From contig MGKI01000012.1 in assembly GCA_001795615.1 (NCBI GenBank), positions 1 to 50,590 on the forward strand: a DNA stretch of 50,590 nucleotides. Direction: 5' to 3'. This DNA comes from Candidatus Yanofskybacteria bacterium RIFCSPLOWO2_01_FULL_42_49 (GTDB taxonomy: Bacteria; Patescibacteriota; Minisyncoccia; 2-02-FULL-40-12; GWA2-44-9). The position numbers and the translations under genes are program-made. Positions 8,776 to 18,594 of the stretch are shown one piece after another (within the stretch, counting starts at the first letter, position 1; every line of letters begins with the position of its first letter). The notes beneath the pieces were generated by a model. That model did not search any database and was not told the origin of the DNA. It saw only the letters and a list, made by a program, of their open reading frames with translations.

Positions 8776-11151
8776 TTGTCTCTATTTCTCATAATAATCT
8801 ACCTCATCGTCATCGCCATTATCTTCATTGCCGCTTTAGTTTTGCTTGGTTCGTTCAGAACCAAAGGCAGTATTGCGCGAGCGCTTAACATGTCGCTTTT
8901 TTCGATTACTCTTCCGCGCGATATCTCGACAAGTTCGGGGCAAGGACAGCAGAGAACGGAGAAAGAGCTGATTTCCATAATGGAACAGCTTTACTCGTCT
9001 TTTTCCAACATTCACTCAAGGGGCTGGAATAAATTTTTATACGGCGAACCGTATATTGTCCTTGAAATGGCCGTTCACCATGTAGGCGAAGAAATATTTT
9101 TCTACATGGCGGTTCCCAGAACCTATGAGCAGATTTTTGAAAAACAGGTCCACGGTTTTTTCCCGACGGCTGAAGTTGAGAGAGTTAAAGATTATAATAT
9201 TTTCAATCCCAACGGTTATTCTTTTGGTGCCTATGTGAGATTATCCTCAAACTCCATTCTGCCTTTTAAAACATATCAAAATTTACAGGCGGACCCCTTA
9301 AGTGAGATAGCGACCTCTCTTTCAAAACTTGAAAAAGAAGGCGAAGGGGCGGCGATTCAGATATTGATGCGGCCGTCTCACAGAAACGAAGCCCGCTCTC
9401 TGGCTCAAAAAGTAGCAAAAGAAATGCAGTCAGGCCACAAGTTTTCAACGGCGCTATCAAGGGCCAAGCATAAGCCCAAAAAACTAGCGCCCGACAAGCA
9501 GCAGCCGGAGCCGTCCCGAGTAGTAACGCCGTTTGAAGAAGAAATCATCAAAGGCATTCAGTCCAAGGCGACAAAACCGGTCTTTGACACGAATATAAGG
9601 ATGGTTGTTTCCGCGGACAACGAAATGAGGGCGCAGCAAATTCTAAATGACATGGAGGGCGCTTTAGTTCAGTTTACCGCCAACGAAATGAACAGCTTAA
9701 AAGTGGCGAAAGTTTCTTCGGGCGCTTTGTCTAAATTATTGTTTAATTTTTCTTTCAGGTTGTTTGATAACTCTTATGCAACCCCGTTATCGTCCGAAGA
9801 AATAACCAGTTTGTACCATTTCCCGCTGGCCTCAACTCTGGCGCCGAGGGTTAAATTTTTAAGGTCAAAAAGCTCTGAGCCGCCGGTTAACTTGCCTCAG
9901 GAGGGGATAATTCTGGGCAAGAATATGTTTCGTGGGGTAACAAGCGTGGTGAAGATGTCCAAAAACGACAGAAGGAGACATTTTTATACTCTAGGCCAAA
10001 CCGGTACCGGTAAATCAACTCTGATGGAAAACATGATCGGTCAAGATATCGTGAACGGAGACGGCGTCGCATTTATAGATCCCCATGGTACGGCGATAGA
10101 GAAAATTCTCGGCACGATACCTTCGGAAAGAATGGATGATGTCCTAGTGTTTGATCCGGCGGATACGGGCCGGCCTATCGGTATCAATATGCTGGAGTAT
10201 GACATTCGATATCCTGAACAGAAAACATTCATCGTTAATGAACTTTTAAGCATATTCCAAAAACTGTTTCTCGCTGAGACGATGGGGCCGATGTTTGACC
10301 AGTATTTCAGGAATGCCGTACTGCTTTTGCTGGACGATTCTCAACACGAGAAACCAACCCTGGTAAATATCCCGAGGGTGCTTACGGATGAGGCCTACAG
10401 GAGGGATAAATTATCCCGAGAGACGAATCCTATCGTAAAGAATTTCTGGGAATTTGAAGCGGAAAAAGCCGGCGGCGAAGCGGCTTTGGCCAACATGGCT
10501 CCGTACATAACATCAAAAATTAACGGTTTCATTGCCAACGAATATTTACGGCCGATCCTTTCACAGCAAGACAGCGCGTTTAATTTTCGGGAAGTCATAG
10601 ATCAAAAGAAAATACTCCTAGTTAATTTATCAAAAGGCAGAATAGGCGACATCAATGCCAATTTACTGGGCATGTTCATAGTCGGCAAACTTCTGATTGC
10701 CGCTTTATCGCGGGTAGATGTGCCTGAAGACCAAAGGAACGATTTTTATCTGTACATTGATGAGTTTCAGAATTTTACCACCGACAGTATCGCGACTATT
10801 CTCGCCGAAGCCAGGAAGTATCGCCTTAACCTTACGATTGCCAATCAGTTCATCAAGCAGCTGGTCGACAAGATTAGGGATGCTGTTTTCGGCAATGTGG
10901 GTTCAATGGCCGTGTTCAGGGTTGGCGCAGACGATGCCGAGTTTTTAAAAAATCAATTTGATCCGGTGTTCACCCCACAGGACCTTTTGAACATTGATAA
11001 TTTCAATTGTTATGTTAAATTGCTTATTAACAACCAGACCGTAAGGCCGTTTAATATTAAAATAAATCCGCCCCAAGAATCGAACCCGGAACTTGCGCAA
11101 AAAATTAAAGAATTATCGCGAATGAAATACGGAAAAGCAGCACGCGAATAG
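8776..11151 (+). CDS. VirD4/TraG-like conjugative-type DNA transfer ATPase
   Basis: 791 aa, TTG start; N-terminal TM; Walker A GQTGTGKST and motif FIDPHG; DEFQNF Walker-B-like motif. Confidence 0.8.
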   Translation: MSLFLIIIYLIVIAIIFIAALVLLGSFRTKGSIARALNMSLFSITLPRDISTSSGQGQQRTEKELISIMEQLYSSFSNIHSRGWNKFLYGEPYIVLEMAVHHVGEEIFFYMAVPRTYEQIFEKQVHGFFPTAEVERVKDYNIFNPNGYSFGAYVRLSSNSILPFKTYQNLQADPLSEIATSLSKLEKEGEGAAIQILMRPSHRNEARSLAQKVAKEMQSGHKFSTALSRAKHKPKKLAPDKQQPEPSRVVTPFEEEIIKGIQSKATKPVFDTNIRMVVSADNEMRAQQILNDMEGALVQFTANEMNSLKVAKVSSGALSKLLFNFSFRLFDNSYATPLSSEEITSLYHFPLASTLAPRVKFLRSKSSEPPVNLPQEGIILGKNMFRGVTSVVKMSKNDRRRHFYTLGQTGTGKSTLMENMIGQDIVNGDGVAFIDPHGTAIEKILGTIPSERMDDVLVFDPADTGRPIGINMLEYDIRYPEQKTFIVNELLSIFQKLFLAETMGPMFDQYFRNAVLLLLDDSQHEKPTLVNIPRVLTDEAYRRDKLSRETNPIVKNFWEFEAEKAGGEAALANMAPYITSKINGFIANEYLRPILSQQDSAFNFREVIDQKKILLVNLSKGRIGDINANLLGMFIVGKLLIAALSRVDVPEDQRNDFYLYIDEFQNFTTDSIATILAEARKYRLNLTIANQFIKQLVDKIRDAVFGNVGSMAVFRVGADDAEFLKNQFDPVFTPQDLLNIDNFNCYVKLLINNQTVRPFNIKINPPQESNPELAQKIKELSRMKYGKAARE

Positions 11152-11262
11152 CGCGCTACAAATGCGTCCACACGAATATATTTGTATGAAGCCGTTCGTA
11201 GTCGGCGATTTGTAGAACTATTTGTAGCATTTGTACGTCATTCGTAGATTTGTGTTATGTTA
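11144..11262 (+). repeat. Repeat family D, copy 1
   Basis: gcgaatagcgcgctacaaatgcg..attcgtagatttgtgttatgtta shared with 11968-12046; the 3' part is shared with 13210-13290. Confidence 0.75.
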
Positions 11263-11961
11263 TTCACCAGAAAGGATTTCTATTTTTCCATAACTACCGG
11301 TCTTATCACCGGTATTATCGCTTGGCGGATTTTAAATTTTTTGGGGTTGGCGAAAATCGGTATTTGGGGCCGGTCAATTGAGAATTGCCGGATTCTCCAG
11401 ACCATTGATTGTCAGCCGATTTATTCGATTTATTTTTCATCTGACTGGCTTATTTTGCTCGTTCCTGTTTTATGGATTCTCGGCGTTAATCTCGGATACT
11501 TTCTCGGCCGTTGGTTTGCTTTCTTTAATCAATTCGGCAAATTTGCGGCTGTCGGGTTTACTAACGCGGCAGTTTATTTCGGAATTCTAAATTTCTTGAT
11601 TTCTTGGTCCGGCTTCAACAAAGGTCTGTGGTATTCTGTATTTGTGGCCGTAGCTTTTGTCATTGCCACATCTATTAGTTATTTTTGGAATAAATTCTGG
11701 GTATTTTCTTCCGTGAGGCCGGGCTTTACTGATGGCCAGCCTGATAATCAAATCAGCGGAGGAGAGTTTGGCAAATTTTTAACCGTGTCTGCAGTTGCCG
11801 GTTTGGTTAATGTAGGTACCGCATCTTCGGTGGTCAATCTCATGAATCCCGTACTTGGATTGACGCTTGATCAGTGGGCTAATGTTGGCGGAGTCGCCGG
11901 TTCGGCGGTAGCTCTTGTGTTTAGTTTTATAGGGTTTAAATTGGCAGTATTTAAGAAGTAG
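11257..11961 (+). CDS. GtrA family membrane protein
   Basis: 234 aa; FGKFAAVGFTNAAVYFGILNFL..FVIATSISYFWNKFWVF is GtrA-like. Confidence 0.75.
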   Translation: MLFTRKDFYFSITTGLITGIIAWRILNFLGLAKIGIWGRSIENCRILQTIDCQPIYSIYFSSDWLILLVPVLWILGVNLGYFLGRWFAFFNQFGKFAAVGFTNAAVYFGILNFLISWSGFNKGLWYSVFVAVAFVIATSISYFWNKFWVFSSVRPGFTDGQPDNQISGGEFGKFLTVSAVAGLVNVGTASSVVNLMNPVLGLTLDQWANVGGVAGSAVALVFSFIGFKLAVFKK

Positions 11962-11967
11962 CAACTA

Positions 11968-12046
11968 GCGAATAGCGCGCTACAAATGCGCACACACGAA
12001 TAAATTTGTAGCATTCGTAAGTTATTCGTAGATTTGTGTTATGTTA
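11968..12046 (+). repeat. Repeat family D, copy 2
   Basis: Match to 11144-11262, ending over the dnaX start codon. Confidence 0.75.
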
Positions 12047-13207
12047 TATCGTAAATATCGTCCGCAAAATTTTTCCGAAATAGTCGGACAGGAACATGTG
12101 GTTAAAACTCTCCAGGGAGCATTAGAAAGTGGCCGAGTGGGCCATGCTTATTTATTTACCGGCTCTCGAGGTACAGGAAAAACATCGTTGGCAAGAATTT
12201 TTGCTAAGGCATTAAATTGCGCCGATTTTTCCAAAATGAGAGAATCGAATTTTGCTGAAAAATCGAGCGTCCGCCGAAGCCTTGGCGAAGGCGGATTACC
12301 TGAGCCATGCAATCAGTGTGATAGCTGTCTTGCCGCTAGCCAGGGCAATTTGCTTGACTTGATAGAAATAGATGCGGCATCCAACAGAGGAATTGATGAA
12401 ATCAGAAATCTCAAAGATTCGGCTCTTGTTGCCGCTCCCAGCGGTGGGTTTAAGGTTTTCATAATTGACGAAGTCCACATGCTGACGAAAGACGCTTTTA
12501 ATGCTCTTCTTAAAATTCTTGAAGAGCCGCCGTCGCATGTCGTCTTTATTCTTGCCACAACGGAACCGCATAAAATTTTGCCCACGGTTCTTTCGCGGGT
12601 TCAAAGATTTGATTTCAAACGGCTGAATCAGGGACAAATTTCCGGAAAACTTGGGATGATGGCCCGCAAAGAAGGGATTAAAATAAATGAGGAAGCGTTA
12701 AAGACAATAGCAATGTCGGCAGACGGAGCTTTGAGGGATGCGGAAGTTGCTCTTTCTAAAATTCAGGCCTGCCTACCGGTAGGCGAGGCGTCTACAGACT
12801 CGACCAAAGCAATTTCTGTAGATGAAGTGAACGAAATGTTGGGGCTGGTTTCCTACAGATATTATCCTGAATTTGTGAGTTGCCTTCTTGGCAACGACAA
12901 AACCGGTGCGCTTGATCTTATTCAGAAGATTTATTTATCGGGAGCGGATTTGGAAAATTTCACCGGCCATCTTGTGGAATATATGAGAAAAATTTTAATG
13001 GCCAAAATAAATCCAGTCGTTCTTGCCTCAATCAGCGGCATAAACGACGAAGAAACAAAAAGCATCTTGGCGTTAGGCCAGAATACAGATGGCCAGAAAT
13101 TGATAAGAATAATAGTAAGCTTCTCCAACGCCAGAAACGAGATAAAACATTCTCCGGTACCGCAATTGCCATTAGAGTTGGCAGTTATAGAATTATGTGG
13201 AACATAA
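12041..13207 (+). CDS. dnaX: DNA polymerase III subunit gamma/tau
   Basis: MLYRKYRPQNFSEIVGQEHVVKTL..GSRGTGKTSLARIFAKALNC..CNQCDSC..IIDEVHMLTKDAFNALLKILEEPP. Confidence 0.95.
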   Translation: MLYRKYRPQNFSEIVGQEHVVKTLQGALESGRVGHAYLFTGSRGTGKTSLARIFAKALNCADFSKMRESNFAEKSSVRRSLGEGGLPEPCNQCDSCLAASQGNLLDLIEIDAASNRGIDEIRNLKDSALVAAPSGGFKVFIIDEVHMLTKDAFNALLKILEEPPSHVVFILATTEPHKILPTVLSRVQRFDFKRLNQGQISGKLGMMARKEGIKINEEALKTIAMSADGALRDAEVALSKIQACLPVGEASTDSTKAISVDEVNEMLGLVSYRYYPEFVSCLLGNDKTGALDLIQKIYLSGADLENFTGHLVEYMRKILMAKINPVVLASISGINDEETKSILALGQNTDGQKLIRIIVSFSNARNEIKHSPVPQLPLELAVIELCGT

Positions 13208-13209
13208 TA

Positions 13210-13290
13210 TAACACTAATTTACAAATTTACACGAATGCCACAAATAGTTATTCGTGGTATTCGCATGTCATTCGTAGATTTGTGTTACA
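13210..13290 (+). repeat. Repeat family D, copy 3 (diverged)
   Basis: taacactaatttacaaatttacacgaat..gtcattcgtagatttgtgttaca; the 3' half matches copies 1 and 2. Confidence 0.6.
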
Positions 13291-13293
13291 TCC

Positions 13294-14463
13294 GTGAGGA
13301 ATATTATTTTACTCGGACTCACCTCTCTTCTTGCTGATTTTTCAAGCGAAATGGTCGTGCCTATTTTGCCGTTCTTTATCCAAGCGGTCGGCGGCGGAGG
13401 AATTGCCATTGGCTTGATTTTTGGCGTTGGCGATGCCGTAGCGGCTTTGCTTAAAGTGTTTTCCGGATATTGGGCCGACAGGACAAGAAAATACAAACTT
13501 TTTGTTTTTGGAGGATATTTATTTTCCGCGGCTGCGAAGTTTCTTTACCCTTTTGCCAACAGCTGGAGCCAAGTTTCCGCAATCAGGCCGATAGAAAGAA
13601 TGGGCAAGGGATTCAGAGATGCTCCGCGCGATGCGATTGTATCGGAATCTGTACCCCATGAGCGAAGGGGCTGGGGTTTTGGCGTTCAGAGAGCGATGGA
13701 CAGCGTTGGCGCGTTGGCGGGCTCGGTATTTGTTTTTGTGCTTTTTCTTTACCTAGATTTTCCTTTTCAGAAGATATTTTTTGTTTCCGCTCTGGTTGCT
13801 TTGTTGGCTGTAATTCCGATATTTTTTGTGAAAGTGCCGGCAGAATTGCGGCTGAACCATCGCAAAAAAGTATCGTTTGAAAAACTCTCATCCGAAGCCA
13901 AACGGTTTATTATGATTGCCACCCTGTTCGCTTTTTCTAATTTTAGCGTCGCATTTTTTGTTCTGAAAGCGCAGTTATCTTTTACCGATTTAAGTCAGCG
14001 CCAAGCGCTTGCCATAGCTCTTGTGGTTTATATTATTTTCAATATTTTTGATGCTGGTTTTTCAAGGCCAGCTGGAGCGCTTTCGGATCGAGTTGGCAGG
14101 AAGAAAATCATATTCACCAGCTACCTTATCTTCAGCGCCGTTTCTTTGGGATTCTTAGTTTTGTCTCTGAATTCACCGGCGTTGCCCGTCAGTTTCATAA
14201 TTCTCGCCGGTTTGTTTGCCATGTACGGGTTATTCAAAGCATTTGTCGATGCTTCCCAGAGGGCATTTATTTCCGATCTGTCAGAAGTTGAAATTCGAGG
14301 CACGGCTCTCGGCACTTTTGAAACATTCACCGGCCTGGCTGCTATTCCGGCGGGTTTAATCGCCGGAGCTTTGTGGAATGTAAATCCTGTTTATACTTTT
14401 ACCTATGGTTTGGGTCTTTCTTTGATAGCCGCGATAGTTCTCCTGGTCGCCACTAGTAAATAA
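13294..14463 (+). CDS. MFS transporter
   Basis: 389 aa, GTG start, multiple TM segments; GYWADRTRKYK and GALSDRVGRKKI loops. Confidence 0.85.
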   Translation: MRNIILLGLTSLLADFSSEMVVPILPFFIQAVGGGGIAIGLIFGVGDAVAALLKVFSGYWADRTRKYKLFVFGGYLFSAAAKFLYPFANSWSQVSAIRPIERMGKGFRDAPRDAIVSESVPHERRGWGFGVQRAMDSVGALAGSVFVFVLFLYLDFPFQKIFFVSALVALLAVIPIFFVKVPAELRLNHRKKVSFEKLSSEAKRFIMIATLFAFSNFSVAFFVLKAQLSFTDLSQRQALAIALVVYIIFNIFDAGFSRPAGALSDRVGRKKIIFTSYLIFSAVSLGFLVLSLNSPALPVSFIILAGLFAMYGLFKAFVDASQRAFISDLSEVEIRGTALGTFETFTGLAAIPAGLIAGALWNVNPVYTFTYGLGLSLIAAIVLLVATSK

Positions 14464-14599
14464 ATGTGTAGTAACCCCGCCACCAAACTTTTCCGCTGAC
14501 CGCCATTCAAAAAAGGGGCGGGTTTGGTGCGGGGTTAAGTATTTGTTGCTACTCGCTTCGCTTGCAGACAAATACTTAAAAACCGACACAAGGTCGGTG

Positions 14600-15082
14600 T
14601 TAGTTTCTCCAAGCGGGGACTCTGTTTTCAGGATTGATAAATAAGTGGATCCACATGGAAGCATAAGCTCTGGTACACACTTCCCGGGTTTCCAGAAGTG
14701 CATTTAAACACGCTTCTTCTTCGCTGACTGCACAACCGTCTTCAGGGCAGGGGTTGCCTTTTGCTGCGCAGGTTTCAGTCAGGGCTTTTTCAAATCTGGC
14801 GCAGACATCAAGATAAATTTCCCTCTTTTCCGATAAAAGCAGACTAGCCAGGTCCAACTTTGATAAATTGCCTTCCCAGGCAAAGTCCATCAACTTTCCC
14901 GGCGTTCCGACAAGTTTATCAAAATAGTTTTTTGCCACTGCGTCGTGCAGAAAAGGCCGTTCTACATTATCTGGTTCCAGTATTGTCCGTGTTTCCAGGT
15001 TAAACTCATATTTCAGACACCCGTCTTTTTCGCTTTCAGGGCGGACTGATCCGTTATTGTCCATGAAGCAGAAGAGCGTCAT
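14600..15082 (-). CDS. Hypothetical protein, cysteine-containing
   Basis: 160-aa ORF with several Cys residues (TCAAKGNPCPEDGCAVSEEEACLN). Confidence 0.45.
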   Translation of the reverse strand: MTLFCFMDNNGSVRPESEKDGCLKYEFNLETRTILEPDNVERPFLHDAVAKNYFDKLVGTPGKLMDFAWEGNLSKLDLASLLLSEKREIYLDVCARFEKALTETCAAKGNPCPEDGCAVSEEEACLNALLETREVCTRAYASMWIHLFINPENRVPAWRN

Positions 15083-15197
15083 GGCTGTGCCTCATTAAAA
15101 TCAATGTTCTGATGTAATAATAACATAGTGAGCAGGAAAAAAAAGATTGGAATTTCTTAGTTTTTAGTGTAAAATAGTATAATATTTAACTAATATT

Positions 15198-15268
15198 GCC
15201 GGGTGGTGTAATTGGTAACACGTCTGCCTTTGGAGCAGAAGACTTCAGGTTCGATCCCTGACCCGGCA
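15198..15268 (+). tRNA. tRNA-Gln (anticodon TTG)
   Basis: Acceptor gccgggt/acccggc, anticodon loop ctttgga, T arm with ggttcgatccc; discriminator a, no encoded CCA. Confidence 0.9.
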
Positions 15269-15392
15269 GCAGTCCTGTGATAGGTTCTTGCGACCACGAC
15301 GGATCGCGCCGTCATGTGATACTTTTTCTACCAAGGCACTGTGTCTGTCCGTAGCTTTAGTGAAGGAGAATACTGGTAGAATAAAAATAGAA

Positions 15393-15947
15393 ATGAACAA
15401 CCACGAAAACAACTTAATCAGAGATTTGATGCTTGTTGTGTTTAGTATTTTTATAGCGATTATTCTTGCCAAGACTGGAGTTCTTCAAGGATTAATCACA
15501 TCAACTCAGGAGATGAGATTTATCGGCAGTTTTGTGGCTGGAATATTTTTCACTTCTGTTTTTACTACTGCGCCGGCAATAATAGCTTTAGGTGAAATTG
15601 CGCATGCTAATTCCGTGATCTCAACGGCTCTTCTGGGGAGCATGGGCGCATTGGCGGGGGATTTGGTTATTTATAAGTTTGTAAGGGATAGGCTGTCTGA
15701 ACACCTAATGGAGTTGGTTAAACACCGAGGCGGGGGAAAGAGGATTAAAATGTTATTCAAACTGAAATACTTCAGGTGGCTGACTTTTCTTATCGGCGGT
15801 TTCATTATTGCCTCTCCCTTGCCGGACGAGTTAGGAGTCAGCCTTTTGGGTTTTTCAAAGATGAGAATTCGGTTTTTTGTCGCTCTCTCCCTGGTATTTA
15901 ATTTCATCGGTATTCTTTTAATCGGTATAGTCGCCAAGGCTTTATGA
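15393..15947 (+). CDS. Small polytopic membrane protein
   Basis: Likely start MNNHENNLIRD within the 219-aa ORF; stop overlaps the next start (atga). Confidence 0.65.
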   Translation: MNNHENNLIRDLMLVVFSIFIAIILAKTGVLQGLITSTQEMRFIGSFVAGIFFTSVFTTAPAIIALGEIAHANSVISTALLGSMGALAGDLVIYKFVRDRLSEHLMELVKHRGGGKRIKMLFKLKYFRWLTFLIGGFIIASPLPDELGVSLLGFSKMRIRFFVALSLVFNFIGILLIGIVAKAL

Positions 15948-18577
15948 CCAACCTTGAACTCATGAATAAAACACAAGACCAACTTTTCTGGTCGTTACCG
16001 GTTCAAAAGGTTATTGAAATACTGGATACTGATGTTCGAAGCGGCCTTTTAGAAAGCGAGGTAACGAGAAGAATAAAAATCTTCGGTCCCAACGTGATTG
16101 AAAAGCCTCGGCGAGCTCCCGGACTTTTTATTTTATTAAACCAATTCAAAAGCCCGCTGATTTTGATTCTGTTGTTCGCCGGCGTTGTTACTTTGTTTAT
16201 TGCCCATTACCGCGACGCGCTATTTATTTTTGCGGCAGTAATCGCGAATACTGCGTTGGGCTTTTATCAGGAATATAAGGCCGAGAAGGCTTTAGCGGAA
16301 CTTAAAACATACCTTAAACAGAGAGCAAGAGTTATCCGCGATGGCATAGAGCGTGAAATAGACGCCGCGGAACTGGTGCCGGGTGACATTGTTCACCTTG
16401 CTCAGGGAGACCGTATTCCTGCTGATGGACGGCTCATTTTTGTTAACGACTTGCAGGCTGACGAGGCGATTCTAACGGGAGAATCTCTGCCGGTATCAAA
16501 ATCAGTTGATCCGGTGAGCGCAGAAGCAACCATCGGTGACCAGTATTCCATAGTTTTTGCCGGGACACTCGTAACTCAAGGCATGGGTACTGCCGTGATC
16601 TGTCGCACTGATTTTTCGACAGAGCTGGGGAAAATTGCAACACTAGTGGCGGAATCACAGAGGGAAGAAACTCCGCTACAAAATGCAATCAAACGTTTTA
16701 GTGTAAAAGCAGGGATAGTTTTAAGCGTCTTTACTCTCATTATTTTTGGTATAGGCATTGCTTTGGGTTACTCGCGCGTGGACATGTTTCTGACATCCAT
16801 AGCGATTGCTGTTTCGGCGGTTCCGGAAGGCTTGCCCGTAGCCATGACGGTTATATTGGCGATAGGAGTTCAGCGCATGGCGCGGCGCAAGGGCGTTATC
16901 AGAAAGTTGATTGCAGCGGAGACACTAGGGGATACCAGCGTAATTATCATTGATAAAACAGGAACACTAACAATGGCAAAAATGGAATTAAGCAAGGTTC
17001 TCCCGGCTGTTGATGGAGGAGAAAATAAACTCTTGGAGCTGGCTATTATTAACACCAACACCTTTATAGAGAATCCCGACGACTCGCCATCGGAATGGCG
17101 AATTAGCGGAAGGGTACTGGAGTCGGCGCTGGTGAAAGAGGTTGCTCTTCGGGGTGTTCTTGTTGATGCTGTAAAAAAGAAAACTTTAGTTTTAAGTTCG
17201 TTGCCATTTAATGCCGCTAATAAATTTTCTGCCTCGCTAATACATGATGGGGAGAAACATTTACTCGTCTTTTTCGGCGCGCCGGATATTTTTATCAACC
17301 GTTCAACATTAAACGATACGGAGCGGGACGCCGCCTTAAAAGAAATCGGTTCTCTTGCTGAATCCGGGGAACTTGTAGTTGGGGTGGCGACAAAAGAAGT
17401 TGAAAAAAAAGAAGATTTTATTTTTTCGAAGGACTTAAAATTAACGGGCCTTCTGTTTCAAGGGCTAATTACTCTACGGGATCCGATAAGGCCGAATGTT
17501 AAGGAGGCAGTCCGTAAGGTGCAAGAATCCGGCATAAGAGTAATAGTCATGACCGGTGATCATCGTGGTACCGCTGAAGCTGTAGCCAGAGAGGTGGGTC
17601 TGTACATTGAGAAGAAAGGAACTCTTGACTCCTCGGAGCTTAAATTGCTATCCGATGAAGATCTCAAAAAACGCCTGCCATTTCTACGGGTTATTTCTCG
17701 CGTATCCCCGACTGATAAAATGAGGATCGTAAAAGTGTTTCAAGAAACAGGAGAGGTCGTAGCCATGACCGGAGACGGCGTGAATGACGCGCCCAGCATT
17801 AAACAAGCGGATATCGGAGTTGCTATGGGTTCAGGAACAGAGGTGGCGCGTGATGTTGCGGACTTGGTATTGCTGGACGATAATTTTGAAACCATTGCTG
17901 CCGCCGTGGAAGAAGGCCGTCAGATTATGCACAATATCCGCAAAGTTCTGGTGTATCTCCTTTCTGACACAGCCGATGAACTTTTCTTAATCGGCGGAGC
18001 TCTTTTAACCGGTTTAGCGCTTCCTTTGAATGCGCTTCAAATTCTTTGGGTTAATTTTTTTTCAGATAGTTTTCCGGCGGTCGCATTCGCTTTTGAAAAA
18101 AATATTGACGGTTTAACTTACCGGCCCCAAAGCACAAAAGCCGGTCTTTTTGATCCCGTGATGAAATTTTTAATTTTATTCATCGGTCTTTCCACGAGTG
18201 CGTTTTTGTTCGTACTGTATTGGTTACTACTGCGAGTCGGGTTTCCGGAAGACCTTGTGAGAACATTTATTTTCGCCAGTTTCGGAAGTTATACTTTATT
18301 TTTGGCATTTTCTCTTAGAAGTTTAGAAAAAAATATCTTCAAATACTCTGTTTTTTCAAATCGTTATCTGGTTGCCGGTGTCGGTATTGGATTGGTTCTT
18401 ATGGCCATGGCTATCTATATTCCGTTTTTTCAATCTTTACTTAAAACCGTGTCGTTGCCTTTCTACTGGCTTTTAGGAGTTGCGCTGATTGCTCTAATTA
18501 ATATTCTGGCGGTTGAATTTGGAAAATGGATTTTCCGTCGTAAAAGATCCATGGGTTCCTTGAAAAAAAATAATTAA
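15944..18577 (+). CDS. Cation-transporting P-type ATPase (P2-like)
   Basis: 877 aa; DKTGTLT phosphorylation motif, ILTGES, MTGDGVNDAPSIKQADIGVAMG. Confidence 0.92.
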   Translation: MTNLELMNKTQDQLFWSLPVQKVIEILDTDVRSGLLESEVTRRIKIFGPNVIEKPRRAPGLFILLNQFKSPLILILLFAGVVTLFIAHYRDALFIFAAVIANTALGFYQEYKAEKALAELKTYLKQRARVIRDGIEREIDAAELVPGDIVHLAQGDRIPADGRLIFVNDLQADEAILTGESLPVSKSVDPVSAEATIGDQYSIVFAGTLVTQGMGTAVICRTDFSTELGKIATLVAESQREETPLQNAIKRFSVKAGIVLSVFTLIIFGIGIALGYSRVDMFLTSIAIAVSAVPEGLPVAMTVILAIGVQRMARRKGVIRKLIAAETLGDTSVIIIDKTGTLTMAKMELSKVLPAVDGGENKLLELAIINTNTFIENPDDSPSEWRISGRVLESALVKEVALRGVLVDAVKKKTLVLSSLPFNAANKFSASLIHDGEKHLLVFFGAPDIFINRSTLNDTERDAALKEIGSLAESGELVVGVATKEVEKKEDFIFSKDLKLTGLLFQGLITLRDPIRPNVKEAVRKVQESGIRVIVMTGDHRGTAEAVAREVGLYIEKKGTLDSSELKLLSDEDLKKRLPFLRVISRVSPTDKMRIVKVFQETGEVVAMTGDGVNDAPSIKQADIGVAMGSGTEVARDVADLVLLDDNFETIAAAVEEGRQIMHNIRKVLVYLLSDTADELFLIGGALLTGLALPLNALQILWVNFFSDSFPAVAFAFEKNIDGLTYRPQSTKAGLFDPVMKFLILFIGLSTSAFLFVLYWLLLRVGFPEDLVRTFIFASFGSYTLFLAFSLRSLEKNIFKYSVFSNRYLVAGVGIGLVLMAMAIYIPFFQSLLKTVSLPFYWLLGVALIALINILAVEFGKWIFRRKRSMGSLKKNN

Positions 18578-18594
18578 AATCCTAGAATTATGGA

